Source: Patescibacteria group bacterium
GTDB taxonomy: Bacteria; Patescibacteria; Microgenomatia; Daviesbacterales; UBA10151
Reading direction: 5' to 3'
NCBI GenBank assembly: GCA_023380995.1
Contig: JAMCTD010000055.1
Location: 1-9,542 of the forward strand
Length of the DNA: 9,542 nucleotides
The translations under genes were made by a program, and so were the position numbers. Below are positions 1 to 5,910 of this stretch, in pieces. Under the pieces are notes generated by a model, which had not been told where the DNA came from, did not search any database, and was given only the letters and a program-made list of their open reading frames with translations. The stretch's first letter is position 1. Each line of letters opens with the position of its first letter.

Positions 1-1
1 T

Positions 2-1012
2 CTTTTGCCGGTTTATAACAAACCGATGATTTTCTATCCGATAGAAACCATAGTGGCATCAGGTATAAAAAATATAGCTTTGACTTATAACCCTGGTGGT
101 TTAGAGGAGACAAAGTCTCTTTTGGGTGATGGATCCAGGTGGGGAGCTAATTTTACTTATGTACTACAGGAAAAACCTAAAGGTTTGGCAAATATTTTCC
201 AAGTCTGTGAAGAATATTTAAATGGTGAGCCTTTTGTAATGCATAACGGCGATAATATTTTTGTAAGCGGAATAAAAGATTTGGTGGATTATTTTGAAAA
301 AACAAAACCAAATGCGTTGGTTACAATGATTCAACATAAAGATAACCGCCGGTTAGGTGTTCCGCTTTTTGATAAACAAGGGAAATTTATCCAATATATA
401 GAAAAGCCGGAAAATCCGCCAAATAATTTTGGTATTCCCGGTCTTTATTTTTTTGACAGCAATGTTTTTAAATGTTTTAACGGAAAAGATGCAATTGTGC
501 CATCAGAAAGGGGAGAGTTGGAAATTAGCGCCCCTTATAACTGGTTAATAGCTCAAGGGTTTCAGGTAGATGCCTTGGAATATAAAGGGGTATGGAAGGA
601 CCCGGGAAAATTTGATGACTGGTTAGAGGCAAACCAATATCTTCTGGAACATAAATTAGAAGAAATTAGGGAGAGTCAGGTAGATTCAACTTCAGAGATC
701 CATGGTAAAGTTTCCATTGGAAGAAATTGTGTAATCGTTAATTCCAAAATTCACGGACCGGTAATAATCGGGGATAATGTAATTATTAAAGATTCTAACA
801 TCGGCCAATTTACTTCTATAAGTGATAATTGCGAGATTAATGGGAGTAGTATCAGCGACAGCGTGTTGATGAGCGGAGTAAAGATTTTGGATATAAATTA
901 CCATCCAATTGAAATGAGTTTAATCGGAACAGATACTGAAATAATTGGCGCTGATGGAAGGAGTGCAAAAACTTCTCTTTTTGTTGGAGAGAAATGCAAG
1001 ATACAAATTTAA
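2..1012 (+). CDS. rmlA: Glucose-1-phosphate thymidylyltransferase, long form (5'-truncated)
   Basis: This enzyme joins glucose-1-phosphate and dTTP to give dTDP-glucose, the first step of dTDP-rhamnose synthesis, in the cytoplasm. The visible part begins inside the family's LLPxYxKPMIxYP segment, so the N-terminal GGxGTRL nucleotide-binding loop, roughly 25-30 residues, lies off the window; the TTG at 5-7 is an internal Leu codon, not a start. Numbering from that codon, it shows QEKPKGLA (55-62), GDN with the expected metal-binding Asp (82-84), EKPENPP (133-139), GLYFFD (146-151), RGELEIS (169-175) and WKDPGK with the second metal Asp (197-202). After about 225 comes a C-terminal hexapeptide-repeat left-handed beta-helix (IGRNCVI, IIGDNVII and similar), which marks the long form (about 355-360 residues) rather than the 290-residue form. 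The usual EITD reads EISA here. It is the first visible gene of the rml block. A related nucleotidyltransferase with another sugar is the main alternative. Confidence 0.9.
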   Translation, partial: LLPVYNKPMIFYPIETIVASGIKNIALTYNPGGLEETKSLLGDGSRWGANFTYVLQEKPKGLANIFQVCEEYLNGEPFVMHNGDNIFVSGIKDLVDYFEKTKPNALVTMIQHKDNRRLGVPLFDKQGKFIQYIEKPENPPNNFGIPGLYFFDSNVFKCFNGKDAIVPSERGELEISAPYNWLIAQGFQVDALEYKGVWKDPGKFDDWLEANQYLLEHKLEEIRESQVDSTSEIHGKVSIGRNCVIVNSKIHGPVIIGDNVIIKDSNIGQFTSISDNCEINGSSISDSVLMSGVKILDINYHPIEMSLIGTDTEIIGADGRSAKTSLFVGEKCKIQI

Positions 1013-1062
1013 TGTACAATTTACAATTAACTTCAAAATTATCCAATTTTACATTTTACATT
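1011..1062. repeat. Imperfect inverted repeat built from tandem heptamers
   Basis: The left arm (1011-1028) contains TACAATT twice in tandem, and the right arm (1045-1062) contains TTTTACA twice. The two 18-nt arms are reverse complements at 15 of 18 positions, around a 16-nt AT-rich loop. The left arm begins inside the rmlA stop codon. As RNA it would form a long AU-rich hairpin, but no T-tract follows, so it is not a typical intrinsic terminator. It could be a low-complexity intergenic repeat of the genome or a weak 3' processing or transcript-stability element. A weak promoter match (TTAACT at 1027-1032, 17-bp spacer, TACATT at 1050-1055) overlaps it, but it is too poor for this base composition to be called. 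Confidence 0.5.
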
Positions 1063-1086
1063 ATGAAATTATTTGTTACGGGCAAA

Positions 1087-1120
1087 GCCGGTTTTAAGAG
1101 TGATAACTCGCAAAACCGGC
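1087..1120 (+). other. Long hairpin immediately upstream of the rmlB ribosome-binding site
   Basis: GCCGGTTTT (1087-1095) is the exact reverse complement of AAAACCGGC (1112-1120). Inside, GAGT (1098-1101) pairs with ACTC (1106-1109) around a GATA tetraloop, with a symmetric 2x2 internal loop (AA at 1096-1097, GC at 1110-1111). That makes 13 base pairs in 34 nt. The AGGAAG ribosome-binding site starts at the next base, 1121. No T-run follows, so this is not an intrinsic terminator. It could shape access to the rmlB start, stabilise the processed rmlB-side mRNA, or be a quasipalindrome left by a template-switch event. Confidence 0.6.
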
Positions 1121-1126
1121 AGGAAG
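1121..1126 (+). promoter_or_regulatory. Shine-Dalgarno site of rmlB
   Basis: AGGAAG lies 7 nt before the ATG at 1134. It is the only convincing Shine-Dalgarno motif before any start codon in this window, and it abuts the 3' foot of the 1087-1120 hairpin. It supports the ATG at 1134 as the rmlB start, as does the Rossmann motif beginning 6 residues later. Confidence 0.6.
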
Positions 1127-1133
1127 TCAACAT

Positions 1134-2138
1134 ATGCGTATTTTAGTAACCGGTGGTGCTGGTTTTATCGGCTCAAACTTTATTCATTATTGGGCAAAGT
1201 TTCATCCTGATGATCAAATTGTAAATTTTGACGCCTTAACTTATGCAGGCCATCCGGAAAGCCTTAAAGATATTGAAGGCAACTCTAACTACCGGTTTAT
1301 TCAGGGAGATATTGCCGATGCGGATGCTGTAAATGGGGCTATGAAGGGGATTGATGTGGTGGTGCATTTTGCAGCGGAATCACACGTTGACCGCTCGGTT
1401 CTTAATCCGTTAGAGTTTGTTAGGACAAATGTTTTGGGAACAGCAACTTTGCTTGATGTTGCCCTTGGCGCAAAAGTTAAAAGGTTTCACCATATTTCTA
1501 CAGATGAAGTTTATGGGCAGTTGCAACAGTCTGACCCGCCTTTTACAGAAAATACACCTTACGCTCCGCGTACCCCCTATTCTGCTTCCAAAGCAGGTTC
1601 TGACCATTTAGTAAAAGCCTACTTTGAAACTTATGGTTTGCCCATTACTATCACAAATTGTGCCAATAATTACGGTCCCTTCCATGATCCTGAAAAATTA
1701 ATCCCCCGTTTTATCACAAATCTTTTGGAAGGCAAAAAAGTTCCTTTAATGGGACAAGGTGAAAATATCAGAGAATGGCTTCATGTAGAAGATCATGCTG
1801 AGGCAATTGATTTTATTTTACAAAAAGGTCAGATTGGAGAAACCTATTTAATTGAGGGGGAAGAGCGGACCAATTTGGAATTAACAAAAATAATTTTGCA
1901 GATTTTAGGCATGGATGAGTCAATGATTGAATTTGTAGAACATAGGTTGGGACATGATTTCCGTTATGCTATAAATGGAGAAAAACTTAAAAAATTGGGA
2001 TGGGAAAGAAAACATAGTTTAAAAGAGGATTTACCCAAAGTAGTTGACTGGTATAAAGAAAATGAGTGGTGGTGGAAACCGCTTAAAGAAGGGAGGCCGG
2101 TGGTTGACCGGATAGCTCAAAAATCATATGGCAAGTGA
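1134..2138 (+). CDS. rmlB: dTDP-glucose 4,6-dehydratase
   Basis: This NAD-dependent extended SDR enzyme converts dTDP-glucose to dTDP-4-keto-6-deoxyglucose, the second step to dTDP-L-rhamnose. The 334 residues match the usual family length. Visible signatures are the N-terminal TGGAGFIG NAD loop (6-13), HFAAESHVDRS (78-88), the catalytic Thr-Asp-Glu triad in STDEVYG (T123, D124, E125), the YxxxK pair in PYSASK (Y149, K153) and NCANNYGPFHDPEKLIPRFI (175-194), all typical of RmlB rather than UDP-glucose epimerases. The ATG at 1134 is chosen because it has an AGGAAG site 7 nt upstream and puts the Rossmann loop at the expected distance. The last 11 bp overlap rmlC. A partial look-alike of its own N-terminus lies just upstream at 1063. 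Confidence 0.96.
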   Translation: MRILVTGGAGFIGSNFIHYWAKFHPDDQIVNFDALTYAGHPESLKDIEGNSNYRFIQGDIADADAVNGAMKGIDVVVHFAAESHVDRSVLNPLEFVRTNVLGTATLLDVALGAKVKRFHHISTDEVYGQLQQSDPPFTENTPYAPRTPYSASKAGSDHLVKAYFETYGLPITITNCANNYGPFHDPEKLIPRFITNLLEGKKVPLMGQGENIREWLHVEDHAEAIDFILQKGQIGETYLIEGEERTNLELTKIILQILGMDESMIEFVEHRLGHDFRYAINGEKLKKLGWERKHSLKEDLPKVVDWYKENEWWWKPLKEGRPVVDRIAQKSYGK

Positions 2139-2679
2139 AAATGTTTTAACAACTTCAATTGAAGGTCTGCTGATTTTAAAAAGGCCCATACATCAAGATG
2201 ACCGGGGATTTTTCCGGGAAATTTTTCACATTGATGAAATAGAAAAAGTTTTAAATATAGAGTTTAAAGGCGTGCAAATGAATCATGCCTACTCTGTCCC
2301 AAAAGTGCTAAGGGGTATACATGCTGAAAACTGGAATAAAATAATTTGTCCTGTAAACGGAGAAATTTTCATAGCAATTGTTGATATTAGGGTTGACTCC
2401 CCTACTTTTGGAAAATTTGAAACATTTAATGTAAATAATGCAAACAGAATTGCGCTTTTTGTTTCAAAAGGTTTGGCTAATTCTTATTGTATTTTAGGCC
2501 AATCCCCAGTTGATTATATTTATTTAGTGGATGCTTATTATGACGGCAGCGACCAAAGGGCAATCGCTTGGGATGATCCTGATTTAAACATCAATTGGCC
2601 TATTGATGATCCTATCATCTCAGAAAGGGATAAGAACAATCCTAAGTTAAGGGGTTTGTTTCCTGAAAAGTTTAAATGA
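2128..2679 (+). CDS. rmlC: dTDP-4-dehydrorhamnose 3,5-epimerase family protein (variant active site)
   Basis: RmlC epimerises C3 and C5 of dTDP-4-keto-6-deoxyglucose before reduction by RmlD; it is a small cytoplasmic cupin, and 183 residues is normal. Signatures are DDRGFFRE (24-31), VLRGIH (60-65) with the catalytic-type Arg62 and His65, DIRVDSPTFGK (86-96), Tyr132 in YIYL, WDDPDLNINWP (148-158) and Asp168 in SERD, the presumed partner of His65. Compared with the E. coli type as I recall it, two things differ. The loop between His65 and Lys71 is about four residues shorter, and the usual GFAHGF reads GLANSY, so a conserved His is Asn118. This suggests a distinct subfamily, and single-position epimerisation is possible. 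It overlaps rmlB by 11 bp and rmlD by 4 bp (ATGA), so translational coupling is likely. There is no clear ribosome-binding site and no other in-frame ATG near the start. Confidence 0.85.
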   Translation: MASENVLTTSIEGLLILKRPIHQDDRGFFREIFHIDEIEKVLNIEFKGVQMNHAYSVPKVLRGIHAENWNKIICPVNGEIFIAIVDIRVDSPTFGKFETFNVNNANRIALFVSKGLANSYCILGQSPVDYIYLVDAYYDGSDQRAIAWDDPDLNINWPIDDPIISERDKNNPKLRGLFPEKFK

Positions 2680-3596
2680 AAAAGGTATTGGTATTTGGTG
2701 GCGCTGGGTTAGTTGGTTCAAGATTTATTGATTTAAATTCTCAAAATTTTGAGATTAATGCTCCGGATGTTTCTAAAGTGGACATTTTAAACAAGGAGCA
2801 AGTTTTAAAAGCAATTGAGGAGTTTGATCCTGATTCTGTTGTTAATCTTGCTGCCTTTACTAACGTAGAAGAGGCAGAAAATCAAACAGGTGATAAAAGT
2901 GGGATCTGTTTTTTGATAAATGCAACTGGTGCAAAAAATGTGGCTGAAAGCTGTAAGGCGCTTAATAAAAGATTAGTACATATCTCTACGGAATATATTT
3001 TTGATGGCGCTAAACAGACGGACCCTTATACAGAAGAAGATAAACCAAATCCTGTCAATTGGTACGGACAGACTAAATATTTCGGAGAACAGTTTGTATT
3101 AGAGAGCAAAGCAGAAGCTGTAATTATGAGAATTTCTATGCCTTTTAGGGCAAATTATGATTTAAAAAAAGATGTTGCCAGATTCTTTTTAGACCAATTG
3201 AAAAATGGTAATAAAATAAATGCGTTAGTAGATCAAAAAATCACTCCAACTTTGATAGATGATATCTCGCATGCATTGCAGATTCTTATTGATAACCAAG
3301 TAAATACCAATACCTTTTTTTGTTCAAAAACTTCTACGACCCCCTATCAGTTTGCAAATGCCATTGCTCGAGTTTTTAATTTAGATGCTTCTTTAATACA
3401 ACCTATTTCTTTTGAAGAATACAATAAAAACAAAAAGGCTAAATTACTTAAAAATTCTTGGCTTAACCCTGCAAAGTTTGAACAACAATTTGGTGGAGGA
3501 ATAGTGCATTCTATAGAAGATGATTTAACAATTTTCAAACAAGAGATTGGTTTTGTTAACGGCGGGGTTGACTCCAAAGCTGGTAATCAGATATAG
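2676..3596 (+). CDS. rmlD: dTDP-4-dehydrorhamnose reductase
   Basis: RmlD reduces dTDP-4-keto-L-rhamnose to dTDP-L-rhamnose with NAD(P)H, the last step of the pathway. The 306 residues are close to the family norm of about 290-300. The Rossmann loop is FGGAGLVG (7-14). VDILN (35-39) and the DPDSVVNLAAFTNVEEAE stretch (51-68) are typical of RmlD, as is HISTEYIFDG (102-111), where the family usually has STDYVFDG, so Asp is replaced by Glu. WYGQTK supplies the catalytic Tyr130 and Lys134, followed by GE at 137-138 as in the family's YGxSKxxGE. The C-terminal substrate domain is more divergent. The start codon overlaps the rmlC stop in an ATGA, which indicates coupling. Its 3' end carries a predicted promoter for the next gene. 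A related SDR reductase, for example one acting on a GDP-linked keto sugar, is possible but the context favours RmlD. Confidence 0.88.
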   Translation: MKKVLVFGGAGLVGSRFIDLNSQNFEINAPDVSKVDILNKEQVLKAIEEFDPDSVVNLAAFTNVEEAENQTGDKSGICFLINATGAKNVAESCKALNKRLVHISTEYIFDGAKQTDPYTEEDKPNPVNWYGQTKYFGEQFVLESKAEAVIMRISMPFRANYDLKKDVARFFLDQLKNGNKINALVDQKITPTLIDDISHALQILIDNQVNTNTFFCSKTSTTPYQFANAIARVFNLDASLIQPISFEEYNKNKKAKLLKNSWLNPAKFEQQFGGGIVHSIEDDLTIFKQEIGFVNGGVDSKAGNQI

Positions 3597-3597
3597 T
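3568..3597 (+). promoter_or_regulatory. Predicted sigma70-type promoter for gmd, inside the end of rmlD
   Basis: TTGACT (3568-3573, 5 of 6 to TTGACA) and TATAGT (3592-3597, 5 of 6 to TATAAT) are separated by 18 bp. The expected transcription start is near 3604, which gives a leader of about 8 nt before the gmd ATG at 3612. The -10 box overlaps the rmlD stop codon (3594-3596). No Shine-Dalgarno motif lies before gmd, which fits a very short leader. Readthrough from the rml genes is also likely. Confidence 0.42.
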
Positions 3598-3611
3598 AGA
3601 TTAAATAAAAT

Positions 3612-4628
3612 ATGGCAAATAACAAAAGAGCTTTTATTACAGGAATAAGTGGTCAAGATGGTTCATATTTAACAGAGTTCCTTTTAGATAAAGGATATGA
3701 AGTTGGAGGGTTAATTAGAAGGAATGCGGTATTGGATTTTGGCAACATTAAAGATTTAAAGGATGAGGTGAAAATTTATTATGGAGATTTACATTCACCT
3801 GAATCGATTGCTTTGGCTCTTTATGATTTTCAGCCTGATGAGATATATAACCTGGGATCTTTATCTTCTCCTTTTGCCTCATTTTCCGACAAAATTGGGA
3901 CAATTATGGTGACAGGCGTGGGAGCTTTGCATGTTTTTGAGAGAGCTAAGGTAATTGTTCCTAAAGCCAAAGTTTATCAGGCGTCAACTTCTGAGATGTT
4001 TGGTGCGCCTAAACAAGTGCCGCAAAATGAAGATACTCCTTTTAATCCTGCCAATCCTTATGCAGCAGCCAAAGAATTTGCACACAGAATGGCAATAATG
4101 GCAAGAAATGATAAGTTGCAGCCACAATTTATTTCCTGCGGAATCCTTTTTAATCATGAAAGTCCCAGGCGTGGTTTAAATTTTGTAACTAGGAAAATAA
4201 CTGCCGCTGTTGCCTGTATAAAAAATAATAAAAAAGAGGGAATTCCTTTAAACGAAATAGGTGAACCAATTGTTAAAAATGGTAAGGTAAAGTTGGGAGA
4301 TCTTGAGGCAAAAAGGGATTGGGGGTATGCCCCTGATTATGTGCAAATAATGTGGAAAATGCTCCAGCATGATACACCTGATGATTTTGTTGTTGCTACA
4401 GGGGAAGTACACACTGTCCGGGAGTTTGCCCAGGAAGCCTTTAAGGTGGCTGGTTTAAACTGGGAGGATTATGTTGAAACTGATCCTCATTTTGTGCCAC
4501 CGGTTCAAACAGGGCCACTTTGTGGTGATGCTTCCAAAGTAAAGAGGATTTTAGGTTGTGAACCTAAAACTACCTTTCAGGAGTTAGTTAAAATTATGGT
4601 TCACGCAGATTTGGCAAAATTTAGTTAA
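3612..4628 (+). CDS. gmd: GDP-mannose 4,6-dehydratase
   Basis: This cytoplasmic extended SDR removes water from GDP-D-mannose to give GDP-4-keto-6-deoxy-D-mannose, the branch point to GDP-L-fucose, GDP-D-rhamnose and related sugars. The 338 residues are near the family length. Strong family marks are TGISGQDGSYLTEFLL (10-25), YYGDLHSPES (56-65), PDEIYNLGS (75-83), QASTSEMFG (123-131; Thr126 and Glu128 at the catalytic positions), PYAAAK (Y150, K154), GILFNHESPRRG (177-188), FVTRKIT (191-197), LGDLEAKRDWG (228-238) and VVATGEVHTVREF (260-272). Two points are odd. The usual SHV after LGAQ reads SSP (85-87), and an extra loop of about 15-20 residues (roughly 205-224) precedes LGDLEAKRDWG. It begins 15 bp after rmlD with its own candidate promoter. 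No GDP-fucose synthase or GDP-rhamnose reductase follows in the window. Confidence 0.9.
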   Translation: MANNKRAFITGISGQDGSYLTEFLLDKGYEVGGLIRRNAVLDFGNIKDLKDEVKIYYGDLHSPESIALALYDFQPDEIYNLGSLSSPFASFSDKIGTIMVTGVGALHVFERAKVIVPKAKVYQASTSEMFGAPKQVPQNEDTPFNPANPYAAAKEFAHRMAIMARNDKLQPQFISCGILFNHESPRRGLNFVTRKITAAVACIKNNKKEGIPLNEIGEPIVKNGKVKLGDLEAKRDWGYAPDYVQIMWKMLQHDTPDDFVVATGEVHTVREFAQEAFKVAGLNWEDYVETDPHFVPPVQTGPLCGDASKVKRILGCEPKTTFQELVKIMVHADLAKFS

Positions 4629-4629
4629 T

Positions 4630-4651
4630 TTGGACTGCTTGGCACTTCCAA
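4630..4651 (+). other. Short stem-loop after gmd
   Basis: TTGGA (4630-4634) pairs with TCCAA (4647-4651) and TGC (4636-4638) with GCA (4642-4644), leaving a 3-nt loop and a small 1x2 internal bulge. It sits 1 nt after the gmd stop codon. The following bases (TCGTTTGTAATC) are only moderately T-rich, so it is at best a weak terminator or an mRNA 3'-end structure. The 91-bp gap also carries the promoter of the next gene, so a transcription boundary here would make sense. Confidence 0.3.
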
Positions 4652-4682
4652 TCGTTTGTAATCTAAATCTTCAAAATTAGCA

Positions 4683-4711
4683 TTGATAATATCCTTTTAT
4701 TCCATTACAAT
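4683..4711 (+). promoter_or_regulatory. Predicted sigma70-type promoter of the GT2-GtrA gene, near-leaderless
   Basis: TTGATA (4683-4688, 5 of 6 to the -35 consensus) and TACAAT (4706-4711, 5 of 6 to the -10 consensus) are separated by exactly 17 bp. The expected start is about 4718, so the mRNA would begin 2 nt before the ATG at 4720. No Shine-Dalgarno motif precedes that ATG. Both points agree with leaderless or near-leaderless translation and with a new transcription unit after gmd. Confidence 0.6.
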
Positions 4712-4719
4712 CGAGCAAT

Positions 4720-5907
4720 ATGAAAAAAATAGTTAGCGTTGTTCTTCCTACTTATAATGAAAAAGCAAATCTTGCAAACACAATAGAAAAAGTTTTAGAG
4801 CAAGAGAAAAATCTGCCTGGTTGGCAGATAAAAATTGTAATTGCGGATGATATTAGATCTTCTGATGGGACAGAAAAGATAGCAAAGGAATTAGTTAAAA
4901 AGAAAAGATCAATATACTTTATAAAAGTAGAACCTGGTTTAGGAGTCGGATTAATAAGAGGACATCAGTATGCTTTGGATAATTTACATCCTGATGTATT
5001 AGCCCAACTTGATGCGGATGGTCAAGTGGTACCGGATGTTTTAGTAAGGCTTATAAAAACCATAGAAGAGGGGTATGATTTGGCCATAGGTTCCAGATTT
5101 GTCAAAGGAGGGAGAAATCAGCTATCTTTTGTAAGAAGGGTTTTTACTTATGGAGCCTCGGTTTTTTTCAGGTTATTGGTAGGGCCATGGGATATTAAAG
5201 AAGTGACAAATTCTGCCAGAGCTTTTACTCCGCAGTTGTTTAAAAAAATTAATTTGAATAGTTTACCCTGGAAAGAAAGTACGTTTATTATTGAACCGGC
5301 ATTTTTACATGAGGCAGTTTTGGCCGGAGCAACATATAAAGAAGTGCCTCTTATTTTTAAAAACCGTTTGGAAGGTTATTCTAAAAACAAAGTTTTTAAT
5401 TATACTTACGATGTAATATCTTATTGTTTAGATACCTGGTTGCACAACTTAGGGTTAAATATTCCACTTTATAAAATGTCCCGGAGGGCAAAAACCTTAG
5501 TAAAATTTAGCCTGGTTGGCATAGTGGGAACATTGGTGGACTTCTTTTTTTACAAAGTACTTATTAACTATTTAAGCTTAACTCCTGCGAGTGCAAAAGG
5601 TGTTTCAACAGAAATCGCAATACTTAACAATTTTCTAATGAACAATTATTGGACATTCCGCTACCGCAAGACAAAGACAAACATCTGGCAAAAGCTGGGG
5701 ATATTTAATGCAGTTTCCTTGGGAGGATTGATAATTGGAGTTTTGATTGTGAAATATTTGCATTCAACTTACGGAGATGGTTTTGTATATTTGTTCGGAC
5801 GTCATATTGCTTACAATAACTTTTATTTCTTTGCGACAATTCCTCCGGTAATGATTTGGAATTTTACTGTTAACCACTTTATTACCTGGAGACATCAGGA
5901 GGATTAA
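4720..5907 (+). CDS. Polyprenyl-phosphate glycosyltransferase (GT2, DPM1-like) fused to GtrA membrane domain
   Basis: Residues 1-240 form a GT-A fold GT2 domain like dolichol-phosphate mannose synthase: VSVVLPTYNEKANL (5-18), ADDIRSSDGT (42-51) at the place of DDxSxDGT, GLGVGLIRG (73-81), LDADGQ with the metal-binding DxD (D98, D100), AIGSRFVKGG (122-131) and EVPLIFKNRLEGYSK (208-222). Residues 260-390 form a GtrA domain of four membrane segments, in two repeats ending NNFLMNNYWTFR (303-314) and WNFTVNHFITWR (380-391). The GT2 part should transfer a sugar from GDP- or UDP-sugar to a polyprenyl phosphate on the inner face of the membrane, and GtrA domains are thought to help carry such lipid-linked sugars across. 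The donor sugar cannot be read from the sequence. Its own promoter lies just upstream, and its stop is 3 bp from the convergent GT39-like gene, which may use its product. Confidence 0.9.
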   Translation: MKKIVSVVLPTYNEKANLANTIEKVLEQEKNLPGWQIKIVIADDIRSSDGTEKIAKELVKKKRSIYFIKVEPGLGVGLIRGHQYALDNLHPDVLAQLDADGQVVPDVLVRLIKTIEEGYDLAIGSRFVKGGRNQLSFVRRVFTYGASVFFRLLVGPWDIKEVTNSARAFTPQLFKKINLNSLPWKESTFIIEPAFLHEAVLAGATYKEVPLIFKNRLEGYSKNKVFNYTYDVISYCLDTWLHNLGLNIPLYKMSRRAKTLVKFSLVGIVGTLVDFFFYKVLINYLSLTPASAKGVSTEIAILNNFLMNNYWTFRYRKTKTNIWQKLGIFNAVSLGGLIIGVLIVKYLHSTYGDGFVYLFGRHIAYNNFYFFATIPPVMIWNFTVNHFITWRHQED

Positions 5908-5910
5908 TTT

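Larger units (their letters stand above)
1063..1146 (+). pseudogene. Possible remnant of an RmlB-like N-terminus (27-codon frame)
   Basis: A short frame from the ATG at 1063 to the TAG at 1144-1146 begins MKLFVTGKAGF. Against the rmlB start just downstream (MRILVTGGAGF) this gives 7 of 11 identities and 3 conservative changes, and it covers the dinucleotide-binding TGxxGF motif. The similarity stops after about 11-15 codons, where an inverted-repeat hairpin begins, and the frame runs out just inside rmlB in another phase. No Shine-Dalgarno motif precedes it. I read it as a decayed or partly duplicated start of an NAD(P)-binding sugar dehydratase gene. A leader peptide, or chance, cannot be excluded because the match is short. 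Confidence 0.4.

Noticed and set aside
5..7. TTG as a possible start codon of the first gene
   Set aside because: The residues on either side belong to the family's LLPxYxKPM segment, which lies about 25-30 residues inside RmlA; the gene is cut by the window edge.
692..1046. Minus-strand open frames opposite the rmlA 3' end
   Set aside because: They lie inside the conserved beta-helix coding part of rmlA, show no protein motif and have no ribosome-binding site or promoter.
1087..1120. Hairpin as an intrinsic terminator of rmlA
   Set aside because: The stem is followed by AGGAAGTCAAC, not a T-tract, and leads straight into the rmlB start.
1410..1611. Open frames on both strands inside rmlB
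   Set aside because: They overlap the catalytic core of a clearly conserved gene and have no recognisable features.
2136..2679. Alternative genetic code with TGA as Gly, as in some Candidate Phyla Radiation groups
   Set aside because: TGA ends rmlB, rmlC and the PIG-V-like gene at family-appropriate lengths and at overlaps with the next start, and no TGA occurs inside a conserved frame.
3347..3577. Minus-strand open frame opposite rmlD
   Set aside because: A shadow of the rmlD reading frame with no family signal.
4630..4651. Stem-loop after gmd as a confident Rho-independent terminator
   Set aside because: The stem is short and bulged and the downstream sequence is only weakly T-rich, so it is listed only as a stem-loop.
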